A DNA stretch of 64,000 nucleotides, taken from positions 1,914,001-1,978,000 of the forward strand of contig NC_025262.1 of the NCBI RefSeq assembly GCF_000740895.1, given 5' to 3'. This document shows, piece by piece, positions 44,749 through 54,062 of this stretch (positions are counted from its first letter, which is position 1; the number at the start of each line of letters is the position of its first letter). The position numbers and the translations under genes were made by a program. The DNA comes from Theileria orientalis strain Shintoku (Eukaryota; Apicomplexa; Aconoidasida; Piroplasmida; Theileriidae). Under the pieces are notes generated by a model. The model saw only the letters and a list, made by a program, of their open reading frames with translations. It was not told where the DNA came from and did no database searches.

Positions 44749-44955
44749 TAACAACAAATACACGTTAAGTGGGAAGTAGATGTTGAAGCTGCCAGAACAT
44801 GAATCTATATCACAAAGGGAATAAATTATCCTAAAACCAGAAACTCATAAGTCATCCCTTGGACGGGCTGTTCTCAGAATCTCTTGAAACGATTTCCATT
44901 AATTGCGGAATATTATTGAATTGGCGCCTTGATATAAACGCTAGTTTCTTAGTTG

Positions 44956-45265
44956 TTAAGGTGAATCGTTAATGTATTTGGATATCGTTGATCGGAGTGA
45001 CATTGACCTTTTGGCATATAGCTCAGGGATATCTGACTCCCAAATTACGACATCTGATCCAAAGAAGAAGCATGAATTGCCGCTATATTTCACCTTGGTG
45101 AAGATATAGCCCTTTCTGGATATGTAAGTGCCAACATTGTTAAGCTGAGTGTAATCGCAAGGACAAGTAGAAGTCGTAGAATCATTGTTTAGATATGCTT
45201 TTGTTAAATCAGCTGAAACAGGTTCACTAGTTTCTACGGATTTCGCTGCTTGAGTAGGTTTCTGT
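44956..45265 (-). pseudogene. FAINT domain remnant or orphan 3' exon
   Basis: Minus-strand open stretch of 103 codons ending in TAA at 44956, preceded by an AG acceptor-like site. It reads as most of one FAINT domain: YTQLNNVGTYISRKGYIFTKV, then DVVIWESDIPELYAK. No ATG or signal peptide is in frame upstream (TGA lies 12 bases before), and the domain stops early after the W segment. It may be the last exon of a small FAINT gene whose first exon I cannot find, or a decayed copy at the edge of the FAINT island. Confidence 0.5.
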
Positions 45266-46356
45266 CTATTCGGTCAAAAGATAGAGAATAAGCGTATATA
45301 GGCAGTGGGAGTTTACGTGTATAGGACTGCATAAACCTCTTTTTACTCTGAAATAAGCAGGTGGATAGACATAATATCGATTTAACAAAATCCATATAAG
45401 ACTTTATTTAACTCAAACAATGAAAAATAAAGGTTATTCCATATGTTGACTGTTTGACTCGACTCGTCTTACATTCATCCCTTGTATGACTGGGGTATGA
45501 ATCTCGGAACATCAATTTCACTTTGTACAATGGTTATTTTATAATTTTCAAATATATAATTAGCGGTTGAAACATATTTAAACCACAATTCTATGACATT
45601 TTGTTGATTAATCTAAAAATTCACGATAATAAAGGTGTTCAAACCATTCACAGAAACCAGTGATAGAAATGTTTTAAACAATACATACAAACACTAATAC
45701 TCAACATATACATACTCCAGAAAGCTTGGAACTTGTCGTACATTATTTTTTCAACTGTTTTTGCTGATTTCACACCGGACAGATCATTGAACTATCTTCT
45801 ACCAATATCGATTTTAAATTTGCAAATTTTGACACTAAGCCGTTGTTTAACTGACCCTTATTTAGTTGTTACCATATACTATTGTCATCGTGTACCGGTT
45901 ATACACATTTCATAAGTGTGTTAAGTATACATTTATACACTGAATGGGCAGTGTGTATACAGCATATGTACAGTGTACTTGGGATATTTATGTCGTGAGC
46001 ACAATCCTTGTGTGTAATGTAACCAGACCACTTCCGAATACAGTCATGGGTCATATATAACTGACTTTACTGGATAATTCGGTCTAAGAACGGGCTAATA
46101 GATAATACAATAAGCTGGACTATCATATTATAAAGTGTAAGTAGGTCCAGAGTGGCATGTGACATAGTGTATGTTCATAGCGTGTAGTAATGGTTGGCCA
46201 TTGTTCTGGACATAACAGAATATAAAGGCTTTATGGTATGCTAAATGACCTTATACTACCGTATTATAGTAGGAAGTTGAAAGGCGTGTATCATAGACAT
46301 TTATTAAAGTTCATAAATACATCGGTTTAAAAGTTAAAACATGAATTAATTAGCAA
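45266..46356. other. Intergenic region at the edge of the FAINT island
   Basis: About 1.1 kb, less A-biased than the spacers to the left. A 60-codon plus-strand ORF at 45733-45915 has no recognisable content. No gene or RNA seen. It contains the upstream region of the 959-codon FAINT gene. Confidence 0.45.
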
Positions 46357-46399
46357 ATGTGTAGTGACTCGACCCCAGTAGCATTATATTTAAAACGAG

Positions 46400-49300
46400 T
46401 TAATCCGGATATTACTAAAATTGTACAATATAAAGATAAATACCATTAGTGCGTACCTGTTGGTATGCCTTTTGGCAGGCGGTTACTGGAATCTCCTGGT
46501 ACCAGTAAAGGCTGATGAGGTTCTTAGAGGTTCTAGTAGTCAACCAGCCGAAACCTCTTCAAATTCTAGTTCAGCTCCACAAGCCGGAATTGCAAGTATC
46601 GATCTGAACATATTAAAAATCAATTCTAGTGACACATATAATTGTAGTAAACATGGCCAATATGTAATTTATACTGCTAAGGGAAATAACCGTTTCAATT
46701 CTGTCAACGAAGATAGTACCGAAGTATGGAGAGCAACCGACTCCAAAAATTATTCCCCTAGGGTTGACTTAGACCTTATCGATAACAACCTCAAAGCAGT
46801 TACTATTCACTTTCCAGAAAAAAAGACTAAGGTGTTTACTAAAAACGGTAACAACGAGCCTTGGAATGAAATTGATACCACTAAAGTAAATCCTATGTCA
46901 GTCTACATCGACTATCCTCACGAAAGTTACATTTGCAAAAGTGAATTAAAAGGCGACATTAGAATATTTACCGCCAAAACCGGTTTCACTTTTAAAGGCG
47001 CCCATGAGTATATCGATGATAACAGAGTTGCAGTTTGGAAAGCAGATACCCAGGATGATTATGTGAATAAAATAGAAGTAGATCTTATGAATGACGATGC
47101 CAAAGCAGTTATTATTCACTTTGCAGAAAAAAAGACAAAGGTGTTAATGAAAAGGTCTATGTGCAGACCCTGGAATGTGATTGACACATCCAAAGTAAAC
47201 CCTATTTCAGTGAATATACAGGACAAATATAATACTTACTACTGTTATAATAGATTGGAAAATGGCATTAGAACATTTACGGCTAGAAAAGGATTCTTTT
47301 TTAATCGAGTTAAAGATGGTAATATTGATATTTGGGCAACTTCCGAAGAGTCTGAATATGGTAAAAAAGTAGTGGCAGAAGGAAATGAGGTAATTATATA
47401 CACAGGGAATGATGGATCCGTAATAGTGTTTACTAAGGAATCTGATGGTAAATGGATAGAAGATACCTCAGGACCCACTACAGGACAAAGAGTTAGATTA
47501 TTAAGGGCTAATCCTTTAGTTGCTGATAGTTTTTTAAAATTAAGCTCTAATGAGTACACCTTTTCTGAGAATGGAAATGTAGTTATATACCATATCGCAG
47601 ACTCTGTTAATTGTGCCCAATTGTTGTTAGACGATGCTTTATTATGGGTCTACGACTCTACACATTATGGTGGCATACACCCAAGATCAGTTTATCATGA
47701 TACGAGCACTGATGTTTTAGTACTCAGGTTCGAAGGTTTAGATATGACTTTTGAAAAGAATGATAAAGGTCAGTGGGTATTCACGGAGTCAGGTCCACTA
47801 GCAATCAAATTATATGTAGCTGATCCTAATGATAACACCAACGCTTTAGAACTCCCTAGTACTCAATATACAGTAACTGAAAGTCGTGATATGACCACAT
47901 TCACTATACCAGACAATGTTAGTATTATCGCATTAACGTATGCTTCAATTTTGTTGTGGCAGCATAATCCCAGTCAATATGGTGGCATATATCCCAATTC
48001 AATGAATTACATAAAAAGTACAGACTCACTGGTACTTTGTTTTGATGGATTAGATTTCACTTTTGTAAAGAATGATCAAGGTCAGTGGATATTCACTGAG
48101 TCAGGTCCGTTAGCCATCAAACTACACGTATCCGATCCCAATGATCCTAATAATACTATCAGGCTAGATAACAGCCAGTTTACAGTAATCGAAAGTGATG
48201 ATACTACCACTTTCATTATCGCAGACGGTGTTAATTGTGTCAAACTAATATATGGTCAAGCTTTATTATGGCGATACGACCCAGAAAACCATGGTGGCAT
48301 CTACCCCAATTCATTATTCTATATTAACAGTACTGACACACTAATACTTCAATTTGAGGGTTTAGATGTGACATTTTCAAGGAATGCCATAGGACAGTGG
48401 GTGTACACTGAGACTGATACTTCTGGTGAAGGAGACACTGTATCAGAATCCGGTTATTCTTCAGTATTTGACCCAGATGAATTTGATCCAATATCTGAAT
48501 CGGAAGGTGAAGAGTTTTTTGCAGAAAATGATCCTACTATTGTAACACCACCAATATCTTCATCTACACAACCAAGAGTCAGATTATTTAAGGCTAATCC
48601 TTCCGATGCAAATAATCCATTGGAACTAGGTTCTATTGAATATAGTTCTTCTACAAGCGGAAACGTGGTTAAGTACCAGATTGCCAACGGTGTTAAGTGT
48701 TCCCAAGTGATGATTGACGATGTTATATTGTGGGAATACGACTCTTCACAATATGGAGGCAGATATCCCAGATCATTATATCATGATACAAGTACAGATG
48801 TTTTATTACTAAGGATTACAGGTGTAGATATCACATTTGAAAACACCGCTGAAGGTTGGATATTCACTGAATCAGGACCACTAGCCGTCAAATTCCATGT
48901 AGTTGATCCTAATGATAACACCAAGACTGTCGAACTCCCAACTACTCACTTAACGCTAAGTGAAAGTGGTGATATGACCACATTCACTATAGCAGACAAT
49001 GTTGAAACTATCGCATTAACCTATGGTAAAGTTTTATTATGGCAACATGATGCTAATAAACACAGTGGAAAGCATCCCAAGTTATTATACTTTATTAAAA
49101 CTACAGACACACTAGTCCTCAGGTTTGAAGGTTTAGATATCGCATACGCAAAGAATATTGACGGTGTATGGGAGTACACAGAGACTGATACGTCTGATAG
49201 TGAAGCAGATAATGTAAATAGAGATGCTACTATGAGTACACCTGATCGAACACACTCAGTGTCTGATATTTTTAGTACTATTAATTTTATTGAATTATGA
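46400..49300 (+). CDS. Secreted FAINT protein with SfiI-related-type repeats
   Basis: One long open frame (46400-49300), about 966 codons. A good signal peptide is encoded (TISAYLLVCLLAGGYWNLLVPVKA), but no in-frame ATG precedes it. A possible 7-codon first exon 46357-46377 (ATG to CCA) joined over a 22-nt GT-AG gap would supply one. After a Ser-rich linker come three W-type FAINT domains (residues about 60-345, EVWRATDS, VAVWKAD, DIWATSE). Five or more modules of another FAINT subtype follow: LLWVYDSTHYGG, LLWQHNPSQYGG, LLWRYDPENHGG and so on, each with YPxSxxYxxSTDxLVLxFxGLDxTF. A Glu/Ser-rich break lies between modules 3 and 4. No C-terminal membrane helix, so likely released. The subtype recalls Theileria SfiI-subtelomeric-related proteins. 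Confidence 0.8.
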   Translation, partial: LIRILLKLYNIKINTISAYLLVCLLAGGYWNLLVPVKADEVLRGSSSQPAETSSNSSSAPQAGIASIDLNILKINSSDTYNCSKHGQYVIYTAKGNNRFNSVNEDSTEVWRATDSKNYSPRVDLDLIDNNLKAVTIHFPEKKTKVFTKNGNNEPWNEIDTTKVNPMSVYIDYPHESYICKSELKGDIRIFTAKTGFTFKGAHEYIDDNRVAVWKADTQDDYVNKIEVDLMNDDAKAVIIHFAEKKTKVLMKRSMCRPWNVIDTSKVNPISVNIQDKYNTYYCYNRLENGIRTFTARKGFFFNRVKDGNIDIWATSEESEYGKKVVAEGNEVIIYTGNDGSVIVFTKESDGKWIEDTSGPTTGQRVRLLRANPLVADSFLKLSSNEYTFSENGNVVIYHIADSVNCAQLLLDDALLWVYDSTHYGGIHPRSVYHDTSTDVLVLRFEGLDMTFEKNDKGQWVFTESGPLAIKLYVADPNDNTNALELPSTQYTVTESRDMTTFTIPDNVSIIALTYASILLWQHNPSQYGGIYPNSMNYIKSTDSLVLCFDGLDFTFVKNDQGQWIFTESGPLAIKLHVSDPNDPNNTIRLDNSQFTVIESDDTTTFIIADGVNCVKLIYGQALLWRYDPENHGGIYPNSLFYINSTDTLILQFEGLDVTFSRNAIGQWVYTETDTSGEGDTVSESGYSSVFDPDEFDPISESEGEEFFAENDPTIVTPPISSSTQPRVRLFKANPSDANNPLELGSIEYSSSTSGNVVKYQIANGVKCSQVMIDDVILWEYDSSQYGGRYPRSLYHDTSTDVLLLRITGVDITFENTAEGWIFTESGPLAVKFHVVDPNDNTKTVELPTTHLTLSESGDMTTFTIADNVETIALTYGKVLLWQHDANKHSGKHPKLLYFIKTTDTLVLRFEGLDIAYAKNIDGVWEYTETDTSDSEADNVNRDATMSTPDRTHSVSDIFSTINFIEL

Positions 49301-49814
49301 AGATAAAGAACACAAATTGAATGTAGTCCACGTTTAAAACCCTTGTAACATAATGTATTATATATATTTTTACTAGTTAGTCAATAAGCCTTCGTCGTTT
49401 GTACTTTCAATTATTCAATTTCTATGATTTTTAAAGTAAAAAACCATTAAACCGTTATTTCATTTAATATAATAAGTTATATTATTTTCTAGTTTATTTA
49501 GTAAATATTAACTGTGTGGCCACCATACACATTTTATAAGGTTAGAATCTTCAATAAAACAGGCAATTTGTCATATTTTATATAAAACAAACCGTTTAAA
49601 TAACATATAAGCTAATTTTAGTGAATATTATTGGTTCATTAATGGAAGAACATTGAAGTAGAGTATAACAGTCTCCATTAATGGAACTACAGTCATTAAC
49701 GCCTTAATGAAACTACATTGGTTAAATCCCTAGTTGTCGATATGACAACTATACTTCATTGCTATTGTACAACTTAATATGGTACAACGGAAATGGTTAA
49801 ATCTGGAAACAGGA
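49301..49814. other. Convergent AT-rich spacer
   Basis: Between the stops of two FAINT genes. It has short repeats of ccattaatgg (also seen in the palindrome at 15624). No gene seen. Confidence 0.4.
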
Positions 49815-52800
49815 CTAGTCGTCTAAGTCGAAGACCCTGGAGCTTTGGCGAGGAAGTGAAGGAGGAACGAATAAGTCATCGGGGTCCTCAATGGGAATGC
49901 TGACCGGCTTACCGGAAACCTCAACAACCGTGGCCTTGTAAAGGTCGGATTCAGAAGTGTGACCGGGCTTCTTGCACTTGGAAACCTCAACCTGAATAGT
50001 CGAAGGGTCAAATTTCGTGCGAGGACCGTGCAAAACAAAGGGAACAGGAGGGCGATAGTCAGGAAAGTAGACCTTTACCTTGGGCTTGCCGTCGACCTCC
50101 TTGTAAAGAACACGGTTGGGATACTCGTCGCCCTTGTAGCGCCAAAGAGTGGTGCCCTCGCTCTTCACAATGCCAAAAAGAAAAGGCTCAAAGGCCTTAA
50201 AAATAACCTTGTCGCCCCTGTAGGAGATGGTGTAGCCGAAAATGTTGTGCCTCTTGTTAATGTCGAGGTACAAAAGGTTCTTGCCCTCATCCTCAACAGG
50301 AACACGCGCAGGCTGAAACTCCTGAGAGGGGCTGGGCTGAAGAAGGCCCTGAGGCTGAGGCTTCGAGTAGCGCAGCCTCTCCAAAATGGTGTGAGCAGGC
50401 TTGTACTGAGAAGGGTCGAAGGGCTGGAAGGCGCCGGCGGAGGAGTCGGCAGCCCTGAGACGCTCAGCCTGCTCGAGCTTGAGGCGCTCCCTCTCCATCT
50501 TGTAGCCGATGATGTCGAGCCCCGAGAGACGAATGTCGTTGATGGAGTAGCGATTTTTGGAGTGGTCAGTCCAGGGCCGGTTCTTGTCGTACTTGTTGAA
50601 AACCTTGAACTCGCCGCTATCCTGGAAAATTACCAAAAACCGCTCCTTCTTGCCCGAGGGGACGAGGCAGACCTTGTGGGCGTACTCCCTGGGGTCCTTG
50701 GCCTCCCAAATGTCGACCTGGACCCTGGAGCTGCCGGAGCCCACGGAACACTTGACGCCCTTGAAGAGGAAGTGGTACCTGGGAGTGAAGGTCTCAATCT
50801 TCCTCTCGTCCTTGGAGTAGGTGTACTCGTAGGTGGTCTCCTTCCGGGAGATGTCGAGGACGCAGGAGGGCTCTATCTCGATCCAGCGATAGTTAAGGAA
50901 GTTCATGTGCTTCGTCGTGCCGTTGTCGAGGAAGATGATGGCGTTCTGAGGGCTGGCGACGGGGTTCGAGAAGCCGTCGATGATGACCCTTTTTACGTAT
51001 TCGCCGGGGTTCCTGGGAGTCCAGATTATTATGGTGGACTTGAAGGACCCGAGGCCCTTGCAGAGCTTCACCCTGGTGATGAGGAAGTCGTTGCGCCTCT
51101 CATAAGTGGCGCTCAACCCGTCCTTGAAGAAGCTGTAGGCGATGGAGTCGTGAAGACGCCCAATGTCGAGCTCGACCTTGTTGGACCGGTCGGTCCAGTT
51201 CGTCCCCTTGATGCGAGTGAGAAAACGCACCCTCCCGTCCTTATAGTACAAGTTTATGTTCCTGGCGTCGACGTACATGAGCATGTTGTCGACGACCACC
51301 TTTACGAGATAGTCGTCGGGACTATTCGCCCGCCAAACGTCCCTGAGCTTGTTGGTGATGCCATGGAACTCGACGAGGTGGCTGATGATGAAGGGCTCCT
51401 TGGCAGTGATGACGGCGCACGAGCCCTCAGGGTCTTTGTAGTAGGAGTAAGAGTCGTAGAGAGCGTCGATGTTGACGATGACAGGGTTCAGCTTGTTAAC
51501 GTCAAACTGCTTCCAGGAGTCGCCGTTGGTGGCAAACAGGATCCTTTTCCCGTTGAACAGGTGGACCATGACGTCGGCCATGTTGATGTAGGCGTAGTTG
51601 TGGTAAACGACCTTGTTCGAGTACTGAGAGTGGCTTGCCGCGGTCCAAATTGCGATCCCGGTGGACCTGTCCTTGTTGAACCAGACCGCCCGGAACCCGA
51701 AGCCCTCGTTGGCAGTGAAGGTGGTTATGAGGAACTCCTTTTCGCAGGTGTACGAGGTGGTTGAGTACTTGTTGCTCAAGTTCAGCTCAACGCCAGAGAT
51801 GTCAGCATACTCGCCGTCATCGATCTCCTCGTCCTCAGGTTGGAGCGGGGCCTCGGCCTTGCTATCCTGGAGGACGATGTCGCCACCGTCAACCACGGGG
51901 ACCTTTCTAGCAGGTTTCACCCGGACGTGCAAGGGCCTTCCTGATTCATCGACTTCCATCCTGACAGGCTTCTCATTCCAGGTCCCGCTCACCTTGTTGA
52001 ACTCTCGAACTGCGCCGTTGTCGAAGTAAATGAAGACGTTGTTGAGAGCCTTGAACCTGCCAATGCCGTCCCTAACAACCTTCATGGCGAACTCTGCGTT
52101 CTTGCCGTCGAAAAAAACCACCTTATTCTCCCTCACGGAGTTGAAGTAGAACCCATCTTTAGCTATAAATATGCCGCTGGCTCCACTTTTGATGTACTCA
52201 AACTCATTAGAAGAGTTGGTGTTGTTTAAATCGAGCTCCACAGGAGTACCATGGTCCTCTTTATCGGAATCCAGGGGGATCTCATTAGGTCTGGAAACAC
52301 TTTTGGGGGCCAACTCGAGGTCCGAGCCTTCAGATTCTAAGTTAAATTCCAGAGGTTTGCCTGCAAGAATTGGAGCAATGTTAAATTCATCGAAGTTTAC
52401 TGGAGTTGGACCAGCGGGGGCCCTCCCCTGAACCACAGGTTGAGCGCCTTGAAATACCCGAGTGGTCGGAGGCATAGCGGTACTTAGATTAAAGGTGTCA
52501 CCAGGACCGGCATCTAAACTAAACTCCAAAGTTTGGGTGCCAGAGACCCGTCTGTGGGAGGGGGCTGCAGCCTGAAGGGGAGCTCCCGCAGATAGCGGTT
52601 GGGCTCTAAACTTGTTCAAGTCTTCTTCACGGTCCGATAAAAGGTCGAGTGGAATGTTAATATCACTTGTTCCTTTAACTCTTTTTCTACGAACTCCTAC
52701 CTGAACTTCCTGCGGTCCCGGAACCTGTTGAACACCCTGAATCTGCTGAACTCCTTTAATCGGACCTGGTGAAACAGGGTCATTTATCTCAATCTCAGAT

Positions 52801-53633
52801 CCAGAATCAGTATCTAAGCTAAACTGTAAATTTTGGGAACCAGATGTTAATATTTGAGGAGGTTGTGTAGCTTGAACAGGAGGACCTGTAGATAATGGTT
52901 GGGCTCTAAACTTGTTCAAGTCTTCTTCACGGTCCGATAAAAGCTCGAGTGGAATGCTAATATCACTTGTTCCTTTAACTCTTTTTCTACGAACTCCTAC
53001 CTGAACTTCCTGCGGTCCCTGAACCTGTTGAACACCCTGAATCTGCTGAACTCCTTTAATCGGACCTGGTGAAACAGGGTCATTTATCTCAATCTCAGAT
53101 CCAGAATCAGTATCTAAGCTAAACTGTAAATTTTGGGAACCAGATGTTAATATTTGAGGAGGTTGTGTAGCTTGAACAGGAGGACCTGTAGATAATGGTT
53201 GGGCTCTAAACTTGTTCAAGTCTTCTTCACGGTCCGATAAAAGGTCGAGTGGAATGTTAATATCACTTGTTCCTTTAACTCTTTTTCTACGAACTCCTAC
53301 CTGAACTTCCTGCGGTCCCGGAACCTGTTGAACACCCTGAATCTGCTGAACTCCGGGAACCTGCTGAACTGGTTGAAATTGTCGAACTCCGGGAATTTGC
53401 TGAACTCCTTGAACCTGCTGAACTCCCTGAACCCGACCAGGTAAATTAGGGTCATTTATCTCAATCTCAGATCCAGAATCAGTATCCAAATCAATTTGGA
53501 CTGGTTCGTTCCGTTTGCGAGGAATAACGGCTTGGTGAGATTCCCCAATAGTTCCTGTGGAATCCACCAACACATTGACACTAAATAGTATCAAATATAT
53601 ACAAATGTTTATATCCACATAATTTATATACAT
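49815..53633 (-). CDS. Secreted repeat-rich FAINT protein with basic RRKRVK motifs
   Basis: Single exon, 1272 codons. Signal peptide at the N-terminus (INICIYLILFSVNVLVDS). Residues about 40-345 hold a VQQ/VPG-rich stretch and three copies of a 100-residue unit, each with DTDSGSEIEINDP, GVQQIQGVQQV, VRRKRVKGTSD, LLSDREEDLNKFRAQPLS. About six to seven FAINT domains follow (for example DGFYFNSVRENKVVFFDG, GIAIWTAASHSQYSNKVV, DVWRANSPDDYLVKVV, TTLWRYKGDEYPNRV). No membrane helix. The signal peptide, Gln/Pro-rich repeats and FAINT resemble SVSP-type secreted proteins; RRKRVK could serve as a nuclear localisation signal in the host, but that is inference. The repeat part is AT-rich while the FAINT part is clearly GC-rich. 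Confidence 0.85.
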   Translation of the reverse strand: MYINYVDINICIYLILFSVNVLVDSTGTIGESHQAVIPRKRNEPVQIDLDTDSGSEIEINDPNLPGRVQGVQQVQGVQQIPGVRQFQPVQQVPGVQQIQGVQQVPGPQEVQVGVRRKRVKGTSDINIPLDLLSDREEDLNKFRAQPLSTGPPVQATQPPQILTSGSQNLQFSLDTDSGSEIEINDPVSPGPIKGVQQIQGVQQVQGPQEVQVGVRRKRVKGTSDISIPLELLSDREEDLNKFRAQPLSTGPPVQATQPPQILTSGSQNLQFSLDTDSGSEIEINDPVSPGPIKGVQQIQGVQQVPGPQEVQVGVRRKRVKGTSDINIPLDLLSDREEDLNKFRAQPLSAGAPLQAAAPSHRRVSGTQTLEFSLDAGPGDTFNLSTAMPPTTRVFQGAQPVVQGRAPAGPTPVNFDEFNIAPILAGKPLEFNLESEGSDLELAPKSVSRPNEIPLDSDKEDHGTPVELDLNNTNSSNEFEYIKSGASGIFIAKDGFYFNSVRENKVVFFDGKNAEFAMKVVRDGIGRFKALNNVFIYFDNGAVREFNKVSGTWNEKPVRMEVDESGRPLHVRVKPARKVPVVDGGDIVLQDSKAEAPLQPEDEEIDDGEYADISGVELNLSNKYSTTSYTCEKEFLITTFTANEGFGFRAVWFNKDRSTGIAIWTAASHSQYSNKVVYHNYAYINMADVMVHLFNGKRILFATNGDSWKQFDVNKLNPVIVNIDALYDSYSYYKDPEGSCAVITAKEPFIISHLVEFHGITNKLRDVWRANSPDDYLVKVVVDNMLMYVDARNINLYYKDGRVRFLTRIKGTNWTDRSNKVELDIGRLHDSIAYSFFKDGLSATYERRNDFLITRVKLCKGLGSFKSTIIIWTPRNPGEYVKRVIIDGFSNPVASPQNAIIFLDNGTTKHMNFLNYRWIEIEPSCVLDISRKETTYEYTYSKDERKIETFTPRYHFLFKGVKCSVGSGSSRVQVDIWEAKDPREYAHKVCLVPSGKKERFLVIFQDSGEFKVFNKYDKNRPWTDHSKNRYSINDIRLSGLDIIGYKMERERLKLEQAERLRAADSSAGAFQPFDPSQYKPAHTILERLRYSKPQPQGLLQPSPSQEFQPARVPVEDEGKNLLYLDINKRHNIFGYTISYRGDKVIFKAFEPFLFGIVKSEGTTLWRYKGDEYPNRVLYKEVDGKPKVKVYFPDYRPPVPFVLHGPRTKFDPSTIQVEVSKCKKPGHTSESDLYKATVVEVSGKPVSIPIEDPDDLFVPPSLPRQSSRVFDLDD
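52600..53460 (-). repeat. 300-bp tandem repeats in the FAINT gene
   Basis: Three in-frame units of 300 bases. Positions 52741-52920 are identical to 53041-53220 over 180 bases; the neighbouring 120 bases differ at about three sites. The third copy diverges at its outer edge and gains extra VPGVQQ units near 53350-53440. Confidence 0.9.
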
Positions 53634-54062
53634 TCATTATCGATAAGACGATGAATAAGCACAATTCAAATTCGGTGCCTGGTGGGGATGGAAGGACGAA
53701 CTGTGAAAAAATTAAGATGCATTACAGGCTGTAAAAACAAAAATCGACTAAATCCTGAGACATATTTTAATTATACACAGATTTCAAATGAGAAAATTGA
53801 GATGTGTGGAAAAATAAGAAAAAAATATGCATCAGATAATAAGACTAGCCGTTATAGAGAGAGAATAATCATTAGCGGCAGATAATAAGAGGAAAATAAT
53901 ACTTCTATTATAGCAAAATAATATTATTAATCAATTTATTTATCTTATGAAAAATTATTATATTACATTGATCAATAAGGTTGAATTGATGATAAACGTT
54001 TTAGCAATATTTTACATGACTTAAGGAACATTAAGTAGGCGTATCCTTAACTTGCTAAATAA
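53634..54062. other. Intergenic spacer
   Basis: AT-rich. A 67-codon plus ORF (53682-53885) has no recognisable content and I leave it out. It contains the promoter side of the 1272-codon gene and the 3' end of the phosphatase fusion. Confidence 0.4.

Noticed and set aside
45733..45915. 60-codon plus-strand frame in the spacer before the FAINT island
   Set aside because: No leader, domain or codon pattern unlike the AT-rich background.
49959..51764. 601-codon plus-strand open frame
   Set aside because: It lies wholly antisense to the FAINT part of the 1272-codon gene. The translation is V/L/G/E-rich with no domain, and the open frame follows from GC-rich codon use on the other strand.
53682..53885. 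67-codon plus-strand frame
   Set aside because: Short, low-complexity, no similarity to neighbours; expected by chance.
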